A DNA stretch of 37,437 nucleotides, taken from the NCBI GenBank assembly GCA_031279255.1, contig JAITIW010000040.1, forward strand, positions 1-37,437, written 5' to 3'. Source of the DNA: Puniceicoccales bacterium. Its GTDB lineage: Bacteria; Verrucomicrobiota; Verrucomicrobiia; Opitutales; JAIRLG01. Both the position numbers and the translations under genes were made by a program. The notes under the pieces are model-generated. The model did not search any database. It saw only the letters and a program-made list of their open reading frames with translations, and was not told where the DNA came from. Positions 24,687-33,068 of the stretch are shown here, piece by piece. The stretch's first letter is position 1. The number at the start of each line of letters is the position of its first letter.

Positions 24687-25649
24687 GTGAAAGACAAGCA
24701 AACTATACAAGGATCGGGTCAATCCATATCTTTTCTAGAAAAAATCCTTCATTGGAAATCCATACTTTATCTGTACTTTGCTTCTCTTTTTTTAGCCGCC
24801 TTTGCGGCTCCAGCAGTAGCACATCTGCTAGTCTTTTGGCACATAAAAGCCCCCAGTCGCATAACATCCTATGTTCTCTCGAAAGGATTTCGGATGGTTT
24901 ACGACCGTATCCATTTATTTTGTTTCACAGGCCTGCTCCTGATTTTTGGGCTAAAAGCGTGGCTAGCGCAGCAGCCTGGTATGTCCCAAGATGCCATAAA
25001 AAAACCAAAAAATTCTTATTTTTGGAAATTTTTTACGCTAGGGATTTTCTTGGACCTCGTCATCATGCTCGCTCAAGTCACATACTTCCCGTGTACATTC
25101 ATTCCTTGGTCTGCAAAATTATGGAGATGGATCTTATGGTATACGATGAGCGCATGCTTCATTGCCATTTTAGAAGAGGGATTATTCCGTGGATGCCTTT
25201 TGTTGTCTCTATATCGTTCTATCGGTCGACAGGGAGCCATATGGATCAGTTCTCTCATCTTTGCTTATTCTCATTTCTATGTCCCGCGAGCGATGGACAT
25301 ACCCATGTCGGAAGTGATCTGGAACAGCGGCTTTCGCATGATGTACTATCACCTTGGTGGGATTTTTTGGAATTTCGAAGCGATTCCGTTTGTAATCCTT
25401 CTGCTCATGGGAATCATTTTATCGCAATTGGTATTTTTTTATCGCTCTCTCATACCTGCCATCGGTTTTCATACCGGCATAGTCTGGGCTCTTATGCTAT
25501 ATAGAAAATGCGTCGATGTGGAGATGACGCTGCATCCGTTTTTAGGCACATGGCGATTATTAGACGCTCCCATGACGTTGTGCATACTGCTGTTCGTGTC
25601 ATGTGTACTTTATTATCAGGCTCGCAAAAAACGAGTTGAAGTTTTTTAA
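24687..25649 (+). CDS. CPBP-family intramembrane metalloprotease
   Basis: Multi-pass membrane protein of 320 residues belonging to the CPBP (CAAX prenyl protease/bacteriocin-processing) family. The three family motifs are present: EEGLFRG (about 165-171), FAYSHFYVPR (about 192) and GFHTGIVWAL (about 262), with the Glu pair and His residues forming the active site. About seven to eight hydrophobic segments are visible. The start is a GTG at 24687. Substrate unknown; family members cleave prenylated proteins or anti-sigma factors or help in bacteriocin maturation. It precedes trxB by 46 bp on the same strand. Confidence 0.85.
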   Translation: MKDKQTIQGSGQSISFLEKILHWKSILYLYFASLFLAAFAAPAVAHLLVFWHIKAPSRITSYVLSKGFRMVYDRIHLFCFTGLLLIFGLKAWLAQQPGMSQDAIKKPKNSYFWKFFTLGIFLDLVIMLAQVTYFPCTFIPWSAKLWRWILWYTMSACFIAILEEGLFRGCLLLSLYRSIGRQGAIWISSLIFAYSHFYVPRAMDIPMSEVIWNSGFRMMYYHLGGIFWNFEAIPFVILLLMGIILSQLVFFYRSLIPAIGFHTGIVWALMLYRKCVDVEMTLHPFLGTWRLLDAPMTLCILLFVSCVLYYQARKKRVEVF

Positions 25650-25695
25650 ATATTAGGGTTTATAAGGGCCCCAAAATGTCATTTTATCTCGTGGT

Positions 25696-26625
25696 ATGCC
25701 GGAAGAAAAAATAGTGGTTATAGGGAGCGGTTGCGCTGGACTGACAGCAGCTATCTACGCTGCACGAGCTGGGCTGAACCCTTTGGTTATCGAAGGACCA
25801 CAGCCTGGTGGACAATTGACGACAACGAGTCATGTCGAAAATTTCCCCGGATTTCCAGAAAATATTTCTGGCTATGAGCTTGTCATGAATATGCGTCAAC
25901 AGGCGGAGCGATTCGGGGCTCGTTTTCTTTCGGAAGTAGTAAGGAAAGTAGCCTTTACGGCGCAGAAAAAGCAAATGACCTGCGATGGAACGACATTGTT
26001 GGCGAAAGCGGTCATCATAGCGACCGGCGCGAGTGCTCGCACCTTAGGCATTCCCGGAGAAAAGGAATTTTATGGTGGGAAAGGCGTCAGCACATGTGCG
26101 ACTTGTGATGGAGTTTTTTATCGCCATCATGAAGTGATCGTAATCGGCGGCGGAGATACCGCTTGCGAGGATGCTTTATTCCTGACGCGCTTTTGTTCAT
26201 GTGTTTACTTGCTGCACCGACGGAATCAACTGCGGGCATCGAAAATCATGGCCGAACGGGTCACGCATCACGAAAAAATTCGCTGCTTGTGGAGCCGCAT
26301 TCCTCTGAATATTTTAGGGAAAGATCATGTCGAATCGCTACAGGTGCAGCGTGTCGAGACGCAGGAAACGGAGCTCATTCCCTGCCGTGGTATATTTTTA
26401 GCAATCGGACACGTTCCAAATACTTCACTCTTTCAAAAAATATTACCATTGAATGATCAAGGCTATCTCTTGGGAAAAGGTGTAGAAACCGAGATTCCCG
26501 GTATTTTTATCGCCGGGGATTGCGCTGATCCTCATTACCGCCAAGCTGTCACGGCAGCCGGAATGGGCTGTTCGGCCGCCATTATGGCCGAGCGTTATCT
26601 CTCGAAACTCGATTATGGAAACTAA
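25696..26625 (+). CDS. trxB: Thioredoxin reductase
   Basis: FAD/NADPH flavoenzyme of 309 residues. The FAD motif is IGSGCAGLTAAIYAARAG at the start, the redox pair is CATC (about 132-135, in STCATCDGVF), and the NADPH motif is VIGGGDTACEDALFL. The C-terminal FAD segment is GIFIAGDC. It reduces thioredoxin in the cytoplasm. The gene overlaps ruvB by 11 bp, so the two are translated from one message, an unusual pair. Confidence 0.97.
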   Translation: MPEEKIVVIGSGCAGLTAAIYAARAGLNPLVIEGPQPGGQLTTTSHVENFPGFPENISGYELVMNMRQQAERFGARFLSEVVRKVAFTAQKKQMTCDGTTLLAKAVIIATGASARTLGIPGEKEFYGGKGVSTCATCDGVFYRHHEVIVIGGGDTACEDALFLTRFCSCVYLLHRRNQLRASKIMAERVTHHEKIRCLWSRIPLNILGKDHVESLQVQRVETQETELIPCRGIFLAIGHVPNTSLFQKILPLNDQGYLLGKGVETEIPGIFIAGDCADPHYRQAVTAAGMGCSAAIMAERYLSKLDYGN

Positions 26626-27637
26626 AATTCAGCTCAAAAAAGCTTCCGAAGCGGCATCAGATCCTTCTTTGCGCCCCAAAGCTTTCGATGATTTTATTGG
26701 TCAAAGACGTACCCTAGAACGTTTGAAGGTCATGACAGGAGCTGCGAAACAACGCCATGAACCGTTGCGACATATATTATTGAGCGGCCCTCCAGGGCTG
26801 GGCAAGACCACCTTAGCCATGATTTTGGGCCATGAAATGGGGACGCAGACGCGGGTGACTTCAGGGCCTGTTATCGAAAAAGCAGGAGATCTAGCGGGAT
26901 TATTGACGAGCCTAGAGTCGGGAAATATTTTATTCATCGACGAAATTCATCGCCTGCCAAGGGCTGTCGAAGAGTATTTGTATTCCGCGATGGAAGACTT
27001 TTGCATCGACATCCTCATCGACCAAGGGCCACAAGCACGATCGATTCGTTTGGATTTGCCACGATTCACGCTTGTCGGAGCCACGACGCGGACAGGACTT
27101 CTCACACCACCACTGCGCAGTCGATTTACGCTCCAAACACGCTTGGGGTATTATGAAGTCCATGATCTGACACAAATTGTCATGCGTAGTGCTCGTTTAT
27201 TGCCCGTCGAGATCGATCGCGAGAGTGCCGAGGAAATTGCCCATCGATCCAGAGGGACACCTCGAGTGGCCAATAATTTATTAGGCTTTATCCGCGATTA
27301 CTGCCAACAACAGGGACAGACGTCGATCTCATTAGCATCGACACGAGATGCCCTGGAATTGTTGGAGATCGATGTCTCAGGCCTCGATGAAATGGACAAA
27401 CAAATCTTGAATTGCCTTGCCGAGAATTACCATGGCGGGCCGGTGGGAATCGGGACATTGGCAGCGGCCATCGGCGAAGATCGCCATACACTGGAGGAAG
27501 TTCACGAGCCTTACCTCGTCCAAGAGGGATACTTACAACGGACGCCGCAAGGACGACTCTTGACCCCTAAAGCTTGGGAAAAGTTAGGACTCATGCCAGT
27601 GTCGAAGGATTCGCTTCAATCGGAGATTCATTTTTAG
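26615..27637 (+). CDS. ruvB: Holliday junction branch migration helicase RuvB
   Basis: AAA+ motor of the RuvABC complex, 340 residues. Starts with SLRPKAFDDFIGQ; Walker A is GPPGLGKTT, Walker B is LFIDEIHRL, sensor 1 is GATTRTGLLTPPL, and the arginine finger is in PPLRSRF. The winged-helix DNA-binding C-terminal domain (VGIGTLAAAIGED, YLQRTPQGRLLTPKAW) is complete. The ATG is inside the trxB 3' end. ruvA and ruvC are not in the window. Confidence 0.98.
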   Translation: METKIQLKKASEAASDPSLRPKAFDDFIGQRRTLERLKVMTGAAKQRHEPLRHILLSGPPGLGKTTLAMILGHEMGTQTRVTSGPVIEKAGDLAGLLTSLESGNILFIDEIHRLPRAVEEYLYSAMEDFCIDILIDQGPQARSIRLDLPRFTLVGATTRTGLLTPPLRSRFTLQTRLGYYEVHDLTQIVMRSARLLPVEIDRESAEEIAHRSRGTPRVANNLLGFIRDYCQQQGQTSISLASTRDALELLEIDVSGLDEMDKQILNCLAENYHGGPVGIGTLAAAIGEDRHTLEEVHEPYLVQEGYLQRTPQGRLLTPKAWEKLGLMPVSKDSLQSEIHF

Positions 27638-27704
27638 CACTTCGGCGTTAAAGTTCTTGACATGCGATGTTTTTTTAAAGAAATAAGGAGGACGGCGTGT
27701 TGAC

Positions 27705-27983
27705 ATGAGTAAGACAAGTAAAGCAAGTAAAAAGCGGATTATAACGAAAGAGGAAATACAGAAAGAGCTTCTCGATATCATAAAAGAGATAGCGCCCGAT
27801 GAGGATATATCGAAAGTCAAGCCGGATGTGCCTTTAAGAGAGCAACTTGATCTGGATTCCATGGATTTCTTGGACATCGTGATGGAGATTCGTAAAAGAT
27901 ACCATATCGAGATCCCGGAAGAGGATTACAAACGCCTAGAATCCCTGGATTCCTGCGCAGAATATCTGGCCGGTAAGTTCTGA
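27705..27983 (+). CDS. Acyl carrier protein
   Basis: Protein of 92 residues with the phosphopantetheine site LDLDSMDFLD (Ser about 51) and the four-helix ACP pattern, ending YLAGKF. A Lys-rich N-terminal extension of about 12 residues precedes the domain. AAGGAGG lies 14 bases before the ATG, further than usual, and TTGACA occurs at 27657-27662. It stands alone, away from fab genes, and DSM differs little from the DSL of the housekeeping AcpP; it may be a specialised ACP for lipid or secondary acyl transfer. Confidence 0.93.
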   Translation: MSKTSKASKKRIITKEEIQKELLDIIKEIAPDEDISKVKPDVPLREQLDLDSMDFLDIVMEIRKRYHIEIPEEDYKRLESLDSCAEYLAGKF

Positions 27984-28008
27984 AAAATTCTTCTGTTTTA
28001 TCTTTTCC

Positions 28009-28028
28009 TGGGAATTTTCCCACTTTTT
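28009..28028. terminator. Possible terminator between acp and a pseudopilin gene
   Basis: TGGGAA/TTCCCA dyad at 28009-28022 followed by C and five T (28024-28028). The stem is short and A/T-rich at its top, so strength would be modest. It lies in the 67-bp convergent gap, the place where a terminator is expected. Confidence 0.35.
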
Positions 28029-28050
28029 ATTGGTTCTAAGCAGTATGTTT

Positions 28051-28854
28051 TCAAAGCGTTGGAGTGGAATCATAACCGCTCATCCAATCAACGAAGTAGC
28101 CGCTGTCATTGATAGCCTTTTGGATATTAGAGGTGGTGCCACTGCCGTCGTAGGTCGGCAAGGCATTTTTTCCGGTGAGGGATTCAAACCACTCGACACA
28201 GCCGCCGATAAATCCGATCAGTCCACCGCTATCGCCCCAAATACCACCATCACTGCCGTCACCTTTTGAACCTTCAATGGGATTCCAAGTACCTTCTTCA
28301 TTTAATCCACGCGTCCAGAGGAGTGGTGTGTGGGCTGTCGCTTTTCGGCTATCGAAATCCATGTTGAAGCAAAGACTTAGGGGCATGTTTTTGAACCCAT
28401 CACCAAAAGTATCTTCTGTTTTATTCCAAATCTGTGTAGGCCTGACATTACCTATGTACTTACCGAAGAAATAACACAAAAATCCCGCAGCGGTGTATTT
28501 GTTCACCAGAGGATCAAAGTCGAAGGCCACTAAGCGAGGATCGTTAAAATATCCTCGTTTGGCCAGTCCTGCGATCCAGTGGTGAGCTGAAAAAACTTCA
28601 CCTTTATCGCGAAGCATAGCTACCCCAACAAAAAAGTCATCATCGCTACTCCATCCTTGTGTACAACTCTCATAGGCGAGGATGATCTGCCGCATATGGC
28701 TCGCTGCCCGTGTCTTCTGTGCCGCCTGAATACCCTTGCGTACCGCCACCATCAGAATAGCCGCCAAAATAGCGATGATGGCGATGACGACCAGTAATTC
28801 GATCAGCGTGAAACCACGATCTTTTCTTATCGGCTCGTGTCTCCTAATTCCCAT
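28051..28854 (-). CDS. Prepilin-type N-terminal domain protein
   Basis: Protein of 267 residues with a strong type IV prepilin signature: RG14|FTLIELLVVIAIIAILAAIL, Glu19 at +5. This start is typical of the large pseudopilin-like families of Verrucomicrobia, Lentisphaerae and Planctomycetes. The body (ASHMRQIILAYESCTQGW, then a Gly/Asp/Trp-rich region SKGDGSDGGIWGDSGG) is not a known enzyme domain; such proteins are thought to form surface or periplasmic pseudopili. The gene has a divergent neighbour (lolD) across a long non-coding gap. Confidence 0.8.
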   Translation of the reverse strand: MGIRRHEPIRKDRGFTLIELLVVIAIIAILAAILMVAVRKGIQAAQKTRAASHMRQIILAYESCTQGWSSDDDFFVGVAMLRDKGEVFSAHHWIAGLAKRGYFNDPRLVAFDFDPLVNKYTAAGFLCYFFGKYIGNVRPTQIWNKTEDTFGDGFKNMPLSLCFNMDFDSRKATAHTPLLWTRGLNEEGTWNPIEGSKGDGSDGGIWGDSGGLIGFIGGCVEWFESLTGKNALPTYDGSGTTSNIQKAINDSGYFVDWMSGYDSTPTL

Positions 28855-29288
28855 ACCATAATATTCCTTCCAGTTTTACATTTTATATTTTTTACCTCGG
28901 CCGCAAGGATAAAATTCGTCGAGGGGCCAGAGATCTAGCTTAGGGTATTTGGAGATTGGGATGGATATACAAAGGGCCAAACTCATTAAAACATCCCACA
29001 AAAGCATCAGCGTAAGCGGCATCAGCTGCCCCACAATCACCCGTCTGGGTGTGATAACGCCATAAGTATATTCGATTGTATGACGAGCATCTTTATTTCT
29101 TGAGCTGACATAGAACTACTCATTACCCATACCTCCCGACACAATGACTATTGTGAAGAATTTATTTTTCATAATCTTTTATTATCTTTTCTACTTTAGG
29201 GTTTCATGGAACGAGATAGGGATAAGTTTCATTTTTTCTCGAATCAGAGCCAATCTTTATTCTCATTCTGAAATCTTGCGAACTGTGT
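28855..29288. other. Gap of 434 bp without a recognised gene
   Basis: Between the pseudopilin (minus) and the LolD-like ATPase (plus). A plus-strand frame of 62 codons (29144-29332) overlaps the next gene and looks like chance. On the minus strand a 50-codon stretch with no start reads ...LWRYHTQTGDCGAADAAY..., bounded by stops; it could be the tail of a decayed pseudopilin-like gene, but the match is not firm. No RNA gene or repeat was recognised. Confidence 0.5.
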
Positions 29289-29981
29289 ATGATCAAAGAC
29301 CACGAGTCCTGTATCGAATTACGTCATATTAAAAAAAATTTCCAGGGGCCTTATGGTCGCACAGAAATCCTAAAGGACGTATCTTTTTCCCTATTTCCAA
29401 AAAGTTCCGTAGGTATTAGTGGTATTTCCGGAGCGGGCAAGAGCACTTTTTTGAATATCTTAGCGGCTTTGGAAAAACCTGATGCCGGAGAGGTGCTGTG
29501 GAATGGAGAATCTATCCATGCATGGTCTTCGAAAAAAATAGCCCAGTTTCGGGCATTGCACATAGGTTTTGTGTTTCAAAGTTGTCATTTAATTCCAGAA
29601 CTCGATGTTCTAGAGAACCTTCTTTTAACCTATCGCATCCTTAAAGTTCATGTGGATTTTGGTGATCAAAAAAGGGCTCAAGATATACTCGAACGACTCG
29701 GAATGATCTCGCATAGCCATCAGCTCCCGATGACACTTTCCGGAGGCGAGCGCCAAAGAGTAGCTATTGCTCGAGCTTTTATCCATCGCCCCAGAGTCAT
29801 CGTCGCCGATGAACCTACTGGGAATTTAGATGAAACCAATGGGGAACATGTCATGCAATTACTAGAGGAGATGCAAGCCGAAGAGCATACCGCTCTTTTA
29901 CTCGTCACGCATCACGCACCATTTTCTCAGCTTATGCAACAGCAATATCGATTGCATCAAGGAGTTCTGGAAGCTTTATAA
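29289..29981 (+). CDS. ABC transporter ATPase, LolD/MacB type
   Basis: ATP-binding subunit of 230 residues. Walker A is GISGAGKST, Q-loop VFQSCHLIPELDVLENL, signature LSGGERQRVAIARA, Walker B VIVADEPTGNLD, and H-loop LLVTHHAP. The Q-loop and PTGNLDE wording match LolD, which with LolC/E moves lipoproteins from the inner membrane towards the outer membrane. No permease gene adjoins it, so the assignment to LolD over FtsE/MacB is inferred. The ribosome site is weak. Confidence 0.85.
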   Translation: MIKDHESCIELRHIKKNFQGPYGRTEILKDVSFSLFPKSSVGISGISGAGKSTFLNILAALEKPDAGEVLWNGESIHAWSSKKIAQFRALHIGFVFQSCHLIPELDVLENLLLTYRILKVHVDFGDQKRAQDILERLGMISHSHQLPMTLSGGERQRVAIARAFIHRPRVIVADEPTGNLDETNGEHVMQLLEEMQAEEHTALLLVTHHAPFSQLMQQQYRLHQGVLEAL

Positions 29982-30077
29982 GGCTATAGAATGGGTGTAT
30001 GAAAATTTTCAATTGAGTTGTACCAAATCTAAAAGAGATTCAAACATTGTTGTTTTATCTATGCGATCAATCTTATG

Positions 30078-30845
30078 TTACATATATCGCCTTAAAAAGC
30101 GGCGAGTTCGCTCATCTTTGGGAGAGATAAAAATTTCATCTTCATCAGAAATCTCAACAATTTTCCCATTTTCTATGTAAATGATATAATCGGATGCATC
30201 GCGTGCAAAGCGCATTTCGTGCGTGACGATGATCTGCGTCATGCCTTCATGATCGAGATGGCGCATGACCTCTAACACCTCTTCGACCATACCGGGATCG
30301 AGTGCCGATGTGGGTTCATCATAGAGCATTACCTTGGGTTGCATCGCCAACGCACGCGCTATGGCGGCTCGTTGCTTTTGCCCACCGGAGAGACTCCACG
30401 GACGTCGATGAGCTAAACCCAAAAGTCCGACTTTTTCGAGTAACGCCATAGCTTTGGCCCTTGCCACATCGTGTTGTTCTTTTTTGACGACTATGGGGGC
30501 CAACATGATATTTTCGAGTAAGGTCTTGTTGGGAAACAAATTGAAAGATTGAAAGACCATGCCGACGTGTTGCCGAAGGGCATGAGCCCTATCGAGAAAT
30601 TCTTCATCAACCGCCTGTAGCTTCTCTTGCATAGGCCTTGAGAGCGTAATGCCATCAATGGTCACTGTACCAGCATCAAAAGTATCGAGACAGTTGAGGC
30701 ATCGCAGAAGTGTCGATTTCCCACAGCCAGAAGGACCGATAATGGAGACGAGATCACCCATCTCAATCGAAAAACTGATGTCATCGAGAATGAGATCTTC
30801 TTGGTGGTATTTGTGGAGGTGTTGGACCGAAATCAGGGCTTCCAT
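30078..30845 (-). CDS. Polar amino-acid ABC transporter ATPase (GlnQ/HisP type)
   Basis: ATPase of 255 residues. Walker A GPSGCGKST, Q-loop GMVFQSFNLFPNKTLLENIMLAP (family hallmark of GlnQ/HisP), signature LSGGQKQRAAIARAL, Walker B VMLYDEPTSALDP, H-loop VTHEM. Importer of polar amino acids such as glutamine, with a binding protein and permease that must be encoded elsewhere. It begins 6 bp after the lspA stop, suggesting co-transcription with lspA. An insertion of about 15 residues (RPMQEKLQAVDEEFLDRAHA) follows the first strand region. Confidence 0.93.
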   Translation of the reverse strand: MEALISVQHLHKYHQEDLILDDISFSIEMGDLVSIIGPSGCGKSTLLRCLNCLDTFDAGTVTIDGITLSRPMQEKLQAVDEEFLDRAHALRQHVGMVFQSFNLFPNKTLLENIMLAPIVVKKEQHDVARAKAMALLEKVGLLGLAHRRPWSLSGGQKQRAAIARALAMQPKVMLYDEPTSALDPGMVEEVLEVMRHLDHEGMTQIIVTHEMRFARDASDYIIYIENGKIVEISDEDEIFISPKDERTRRFLRRYM

Positions 30846-30851
30846 TATAAC

Positions 30852-31334
30852 TTACGCTACTCGTGATTCGGTACAGTGAGGAGTTGAGAACAAGAGAGAG
30901 CAAACTGCTATGCAGATGGCGCTATCGGCGATGTTAAAACTTGGCCAGTGGTAGAAAGGTAAATAAATATCAATAAAATCTGTAACATAACCGTAACACA
31001 TGCGATCGATCACATTACCCAAAATTCCACCACAGAGTAATCCGTAAACGATGGGACGTACCGCAATGGTTTGAAAACGCTTCCAGAAAATAATCAGCAG
31101 TATTATGATTCCCAAGAGAGCTAATCCGAAATTATGTCCCTGAAAAAGACTCCATGCGGCTCCTGTATTTTGGGTATAAGTGACGCGAATCCGATCACAT
31201 CCTAACCGAATGGGCTCAGATGCCAATGAAGAGGCATGGAGGCGAACATAGTACTTCGTAATGCCGTCGAACAATAGTATACACATGAAAACCATAATGA
31301 ATACCCCATAAGAACGTTTTAAAAAACTCCGCAT
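30852..31334 (-). CDS. lspA: Lipoprotein signal peptidase (signal peptidase II)
   Basis: Inner-membrane aspartyl protease that removes signal peptides of lipoproteins, 160 residues from the ATG at 31334. Catalytic motifs: [19 protein letters not shown] (first Asp) and [10 protein letters not shown] (second Asp). Four membrane helices can be drawn. A TTG at 31373 would extend it by 13 residues ([13 protein letters not shown]); I prefer the ATG because the family starts just before the first helix. It continues into the GlnQ-like ATPase. Confidence 0.95.
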   Translation of the reverse strand: MRSFLKRSYGVFIMVFMCILLFDGITKYYVRLHASSLASEPIRLGCDRIRVTYTQNTGAAWSLFQGHNFGLALLGIIILLIIFWKRFQTIAVRPIVYGLLCGGILGNVIDRMCYGYVTDFIDIYLPFYHWPSFNIADSAICIAVCSLLFSTPHCTESRVA

Positions 31335-31422
31335 TGGTTTGTATGCGTGTAATACCCATAAGATAGAAGGCAAGATTTTTGTTGCTTGTGGCGCCTACGA
31401 TAAGTGCTTTACTCCTCGGCAC
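31335..31422 (-). pseudogene. Possible remnant of an enoyl-ACP reductase (FabI-like) N-terminus
   Basis: The minus strand before lspA reads from a [23 protein letters not shown]. This resembles the start of FabI (KxALIVGVAN...SIAWGIA, the NAD-binding turn), in a frame different from lspA. It runs only 29 codons before entering lspA. The match is short and could be chance. Confidence 0.15.
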
Positions 31423-31451
31423 CCCGAAAACATCCTATCCATTTTTTTACC

Positions 31452-32243
31452 TTAACTTGGAAAGAACCAGAAGCGATACCTTAAGAGAGCAACTTTAGGA
31501 CTGCGGCCAGGGACAGGAATGAAAACGAAAAAAATGGGACCATAGCCCTTTTCAAAAAGAATGTTGCCTTCACTATTGGCGGTAAGTCTCATGGGCCCAT
31601 ACCCTAGAGCATCAGCAGCAACATAGTCATGGGTAGCAACAGTAGCCTCAGAAATATAAACATTACCACGCCACGCAGTCCATGATCGTTTCATGATAGC
31701 ATCCACACCATCCGGAATACATCCATCGGGAATGTACTCTCTTATGCAAAAACCATTGGGAAGAGATCTCGTACGGATACCGCTTTCTCTTTTAATACCA
31801 TCCTCCCATTTGGCAACATCATAAGGATACTCCATTATCTGCCTTTCGCAAAAAGGCTTTACGGCTACTGAAGTCCTCTTTGTCATGAGTCCTGGCGGAA
31901 AATTAAGATAAAAGCGATCAGAAGTATCTGGCGGGTCAAACTTGACAGCACTAATTATATAGCATGAGAGATCCTCATGGCGAACTCCTAATTGCTGAAT
32001 CAGAAGATCAACCTCTTCTCGGTATTTCGCAAAATATCCAACCCACTCAAGATATCTCAGGTGAGATTCTGCTAAATTCGAACCAACCCCGGGAAAATTC
32101 AACCAACTAGTCCAAAATTGCTGCTCATCGACTTTTTTCCAGTCTGCATTGCCATAACCATGTCCCAGTGCGAAAGATATTATCAAAATGATAAGCAACC
32201 GCGCTGACCTCGGCTTTAAAAGAGCTCCTACGTATCGTATCAT
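31452..32243 (-). CDS. Exported protein of the SLPNGF-motif family
   Basis: Protein of 263 residues with an N-terminal signal peptide (MIRYVGALLKPRSARLLIIL, hydrophobic to about residue 28, likely cut near GYGNA|DW). The domain is not one I recognise, but it is related to the exported J-domain protein at 15907-17025: GIRTRSLPNGFCIRE aligns with GMRVQSLPNGFLLRQ, and a weaker block (YREEVDLLIQQLGV...IISAVKFDPPD) aligns with YRSLRNHIREWLQRLGA...KISVSFIFHQPPN. It ends without a J domain. It lies between lspA and the dksA-like gene, where relatives usually have nothing, suggesting insertion. Function unknown; a secreted effector or envelope protein is possible. Confidence 0.75.
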   Translation of the reverse strand: MIRYVGALLKPRSARLLIILIISFALGHGYGNADWKKVDEQQFWTSWLNFPGVGSNLAESHLRYLEWVGYFAKYREEVDLLIQQLGVRHEDLSCYIISAVKFDPPDTSDRFYLNFPPGLMTKRTSVAVKPFCERQIMEYPYDVAKWEDGIKRESGIRTRSLPNGFCIREYIPDGCIPDGVDAIMKRSWTAWRGNVYISEATVATHDYVAADALGYGPMRLTANSEGNILFEKGYGPIFFVFIPVPGRSPKVALLRYRFWFFPS

Positions 32244-32332
32244 ACCACGTGATTTGTGTAGGCAGTATTCATAAGCCGGAAAGCAAGATTTAAAATGACT
32301 CTACGGACTGTATGATATTACATCGGTTTAGT

Positions 32333-33052
32333 TTATTCCTGCACTTCCATCTCCTCGTCGTAAACCACCGGAATTTCTTCCATGCCATCGAGAAAAATTC
32401 TTTCAGCATCAGGGACGCGTTGGTTACTTTGACGCTCTTTTTCGGCCTGACCTTCGACGGAACAACGTGCAAAGGGGATGGCCAGCAAACGCTCTTCATC
32501 GATGGCTTGGCCCGTCACCTCACATAAGCCATAAGTCCCATTAAAAATGCGATCCATGGCCTTTTCGATTTCCTGTAAAGCCTCTGCTTCAGAAGGCATC
32601 AGAGCAAGTGCGAAATCGATGTCGAATCCCTCAATTTGAGGATTCGATAAAGGGTTTTGTATCTTCGTCTTCAAGGCCATGAGCCGATCGTAGTATTTTT
32701 TAAATTTTTCCGGGACATTTTTTTCGTTTTTTTCCAAAAATGTCTGGAATTGGCGCGGATCGAATCCCAAAAGGTCTGCAAGCCCAGCACTGGCTACGAC
32801 GCGAGACTTGGGTCGTGGCTGAGAGGGTAGGGGAGTATTCACCTTCGTTTTTTCATGAGCTATCATTTCCTCCGCATGCTCAGAATGAAAGCGCTGAGAT
32901 TCGGCAATGACAGAGCGGACATCTTTCATCGAAAAAACGGGTAAATCTCGATGATGTGGATGCTTGTGGGCATGTTTACGGTGTTGAATGCCATCAGGAA
33001 TGACATCGCGCTTAAGCGTTTTTTTGAGCTGTGATGAGAGTATACGCGTCAT
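32333..33052 (-). CDS. DksA/TraR-family protein with a reduced zinc finger
   Basis: Protein of 239 residues, MTRILSSQLKK..., start chosen at the ATG 33052; a longer frame to 33190 overlaps ileS and is unlikely. The C-terminal third is DksA-like: DFALALMPSEAEALQEIEKAMDRIFNGTYGLCEVTGQAIDEERLLAIPFARCSVEGQAEKE. Where DksA has CxxC...CxxC, only one Cys of each pair remains (LCEVTG and ARCSVEG), so zinc binding is doubtful. The N-terminal 110 residues are basic, His-rich and low-complexity. DksA proteins bind the RNA polymerase secondary channel. It lies 16 bp after ileS, the Verrucomicrobia-like order ileS-dksA-lspA. Confidence 0.85.
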   Translation of the reverse strand: MTRILSSQLKKTLKRDVIPDGIQHRKHAHKHPHHRDLPVFSMKDVRSVIAESQRFHSEHAEEMIAHEKTKVNTPLPSQPRPKSRVVASAGLADLLGFDPRQFQTFLEKNEKNVPEKFKKYYDRLMALKTKIQNPLSNPQIEGFDIDFALALMPSEAEALQEIEKAMDRIFNGTYGLCEVTGQAIDEERLLAIPFARCSVEGQAEKERQSNQRVPDAERIFLDGMEEIPVVYDEEMEVQE

Positions 33053-33068
33053 AGATAAAACAAATTTT

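Noticed and set aside
24795-24815. GCCGCCTTTGCGGC in the CPBP gene, resembling the outer arm of the cloverleaf repeats
   Set aside because: It lies inside a conserved coding region (AAFAAPA), without the other arms; a chance match.
29144-29332. Hydrophobic 62-codon frame before lolD
   Set aside because: Overlaps the lolD start by 44 bp, lacks a ribosome site and is rich in Phe/Ile/Tyr as expected for A/T-rich non-coding DNA.
29995-30180. 61-codon plus-strand frame after lolD
   Set aside because: Mostly antisense to the GlnQ-like gene and without family features.
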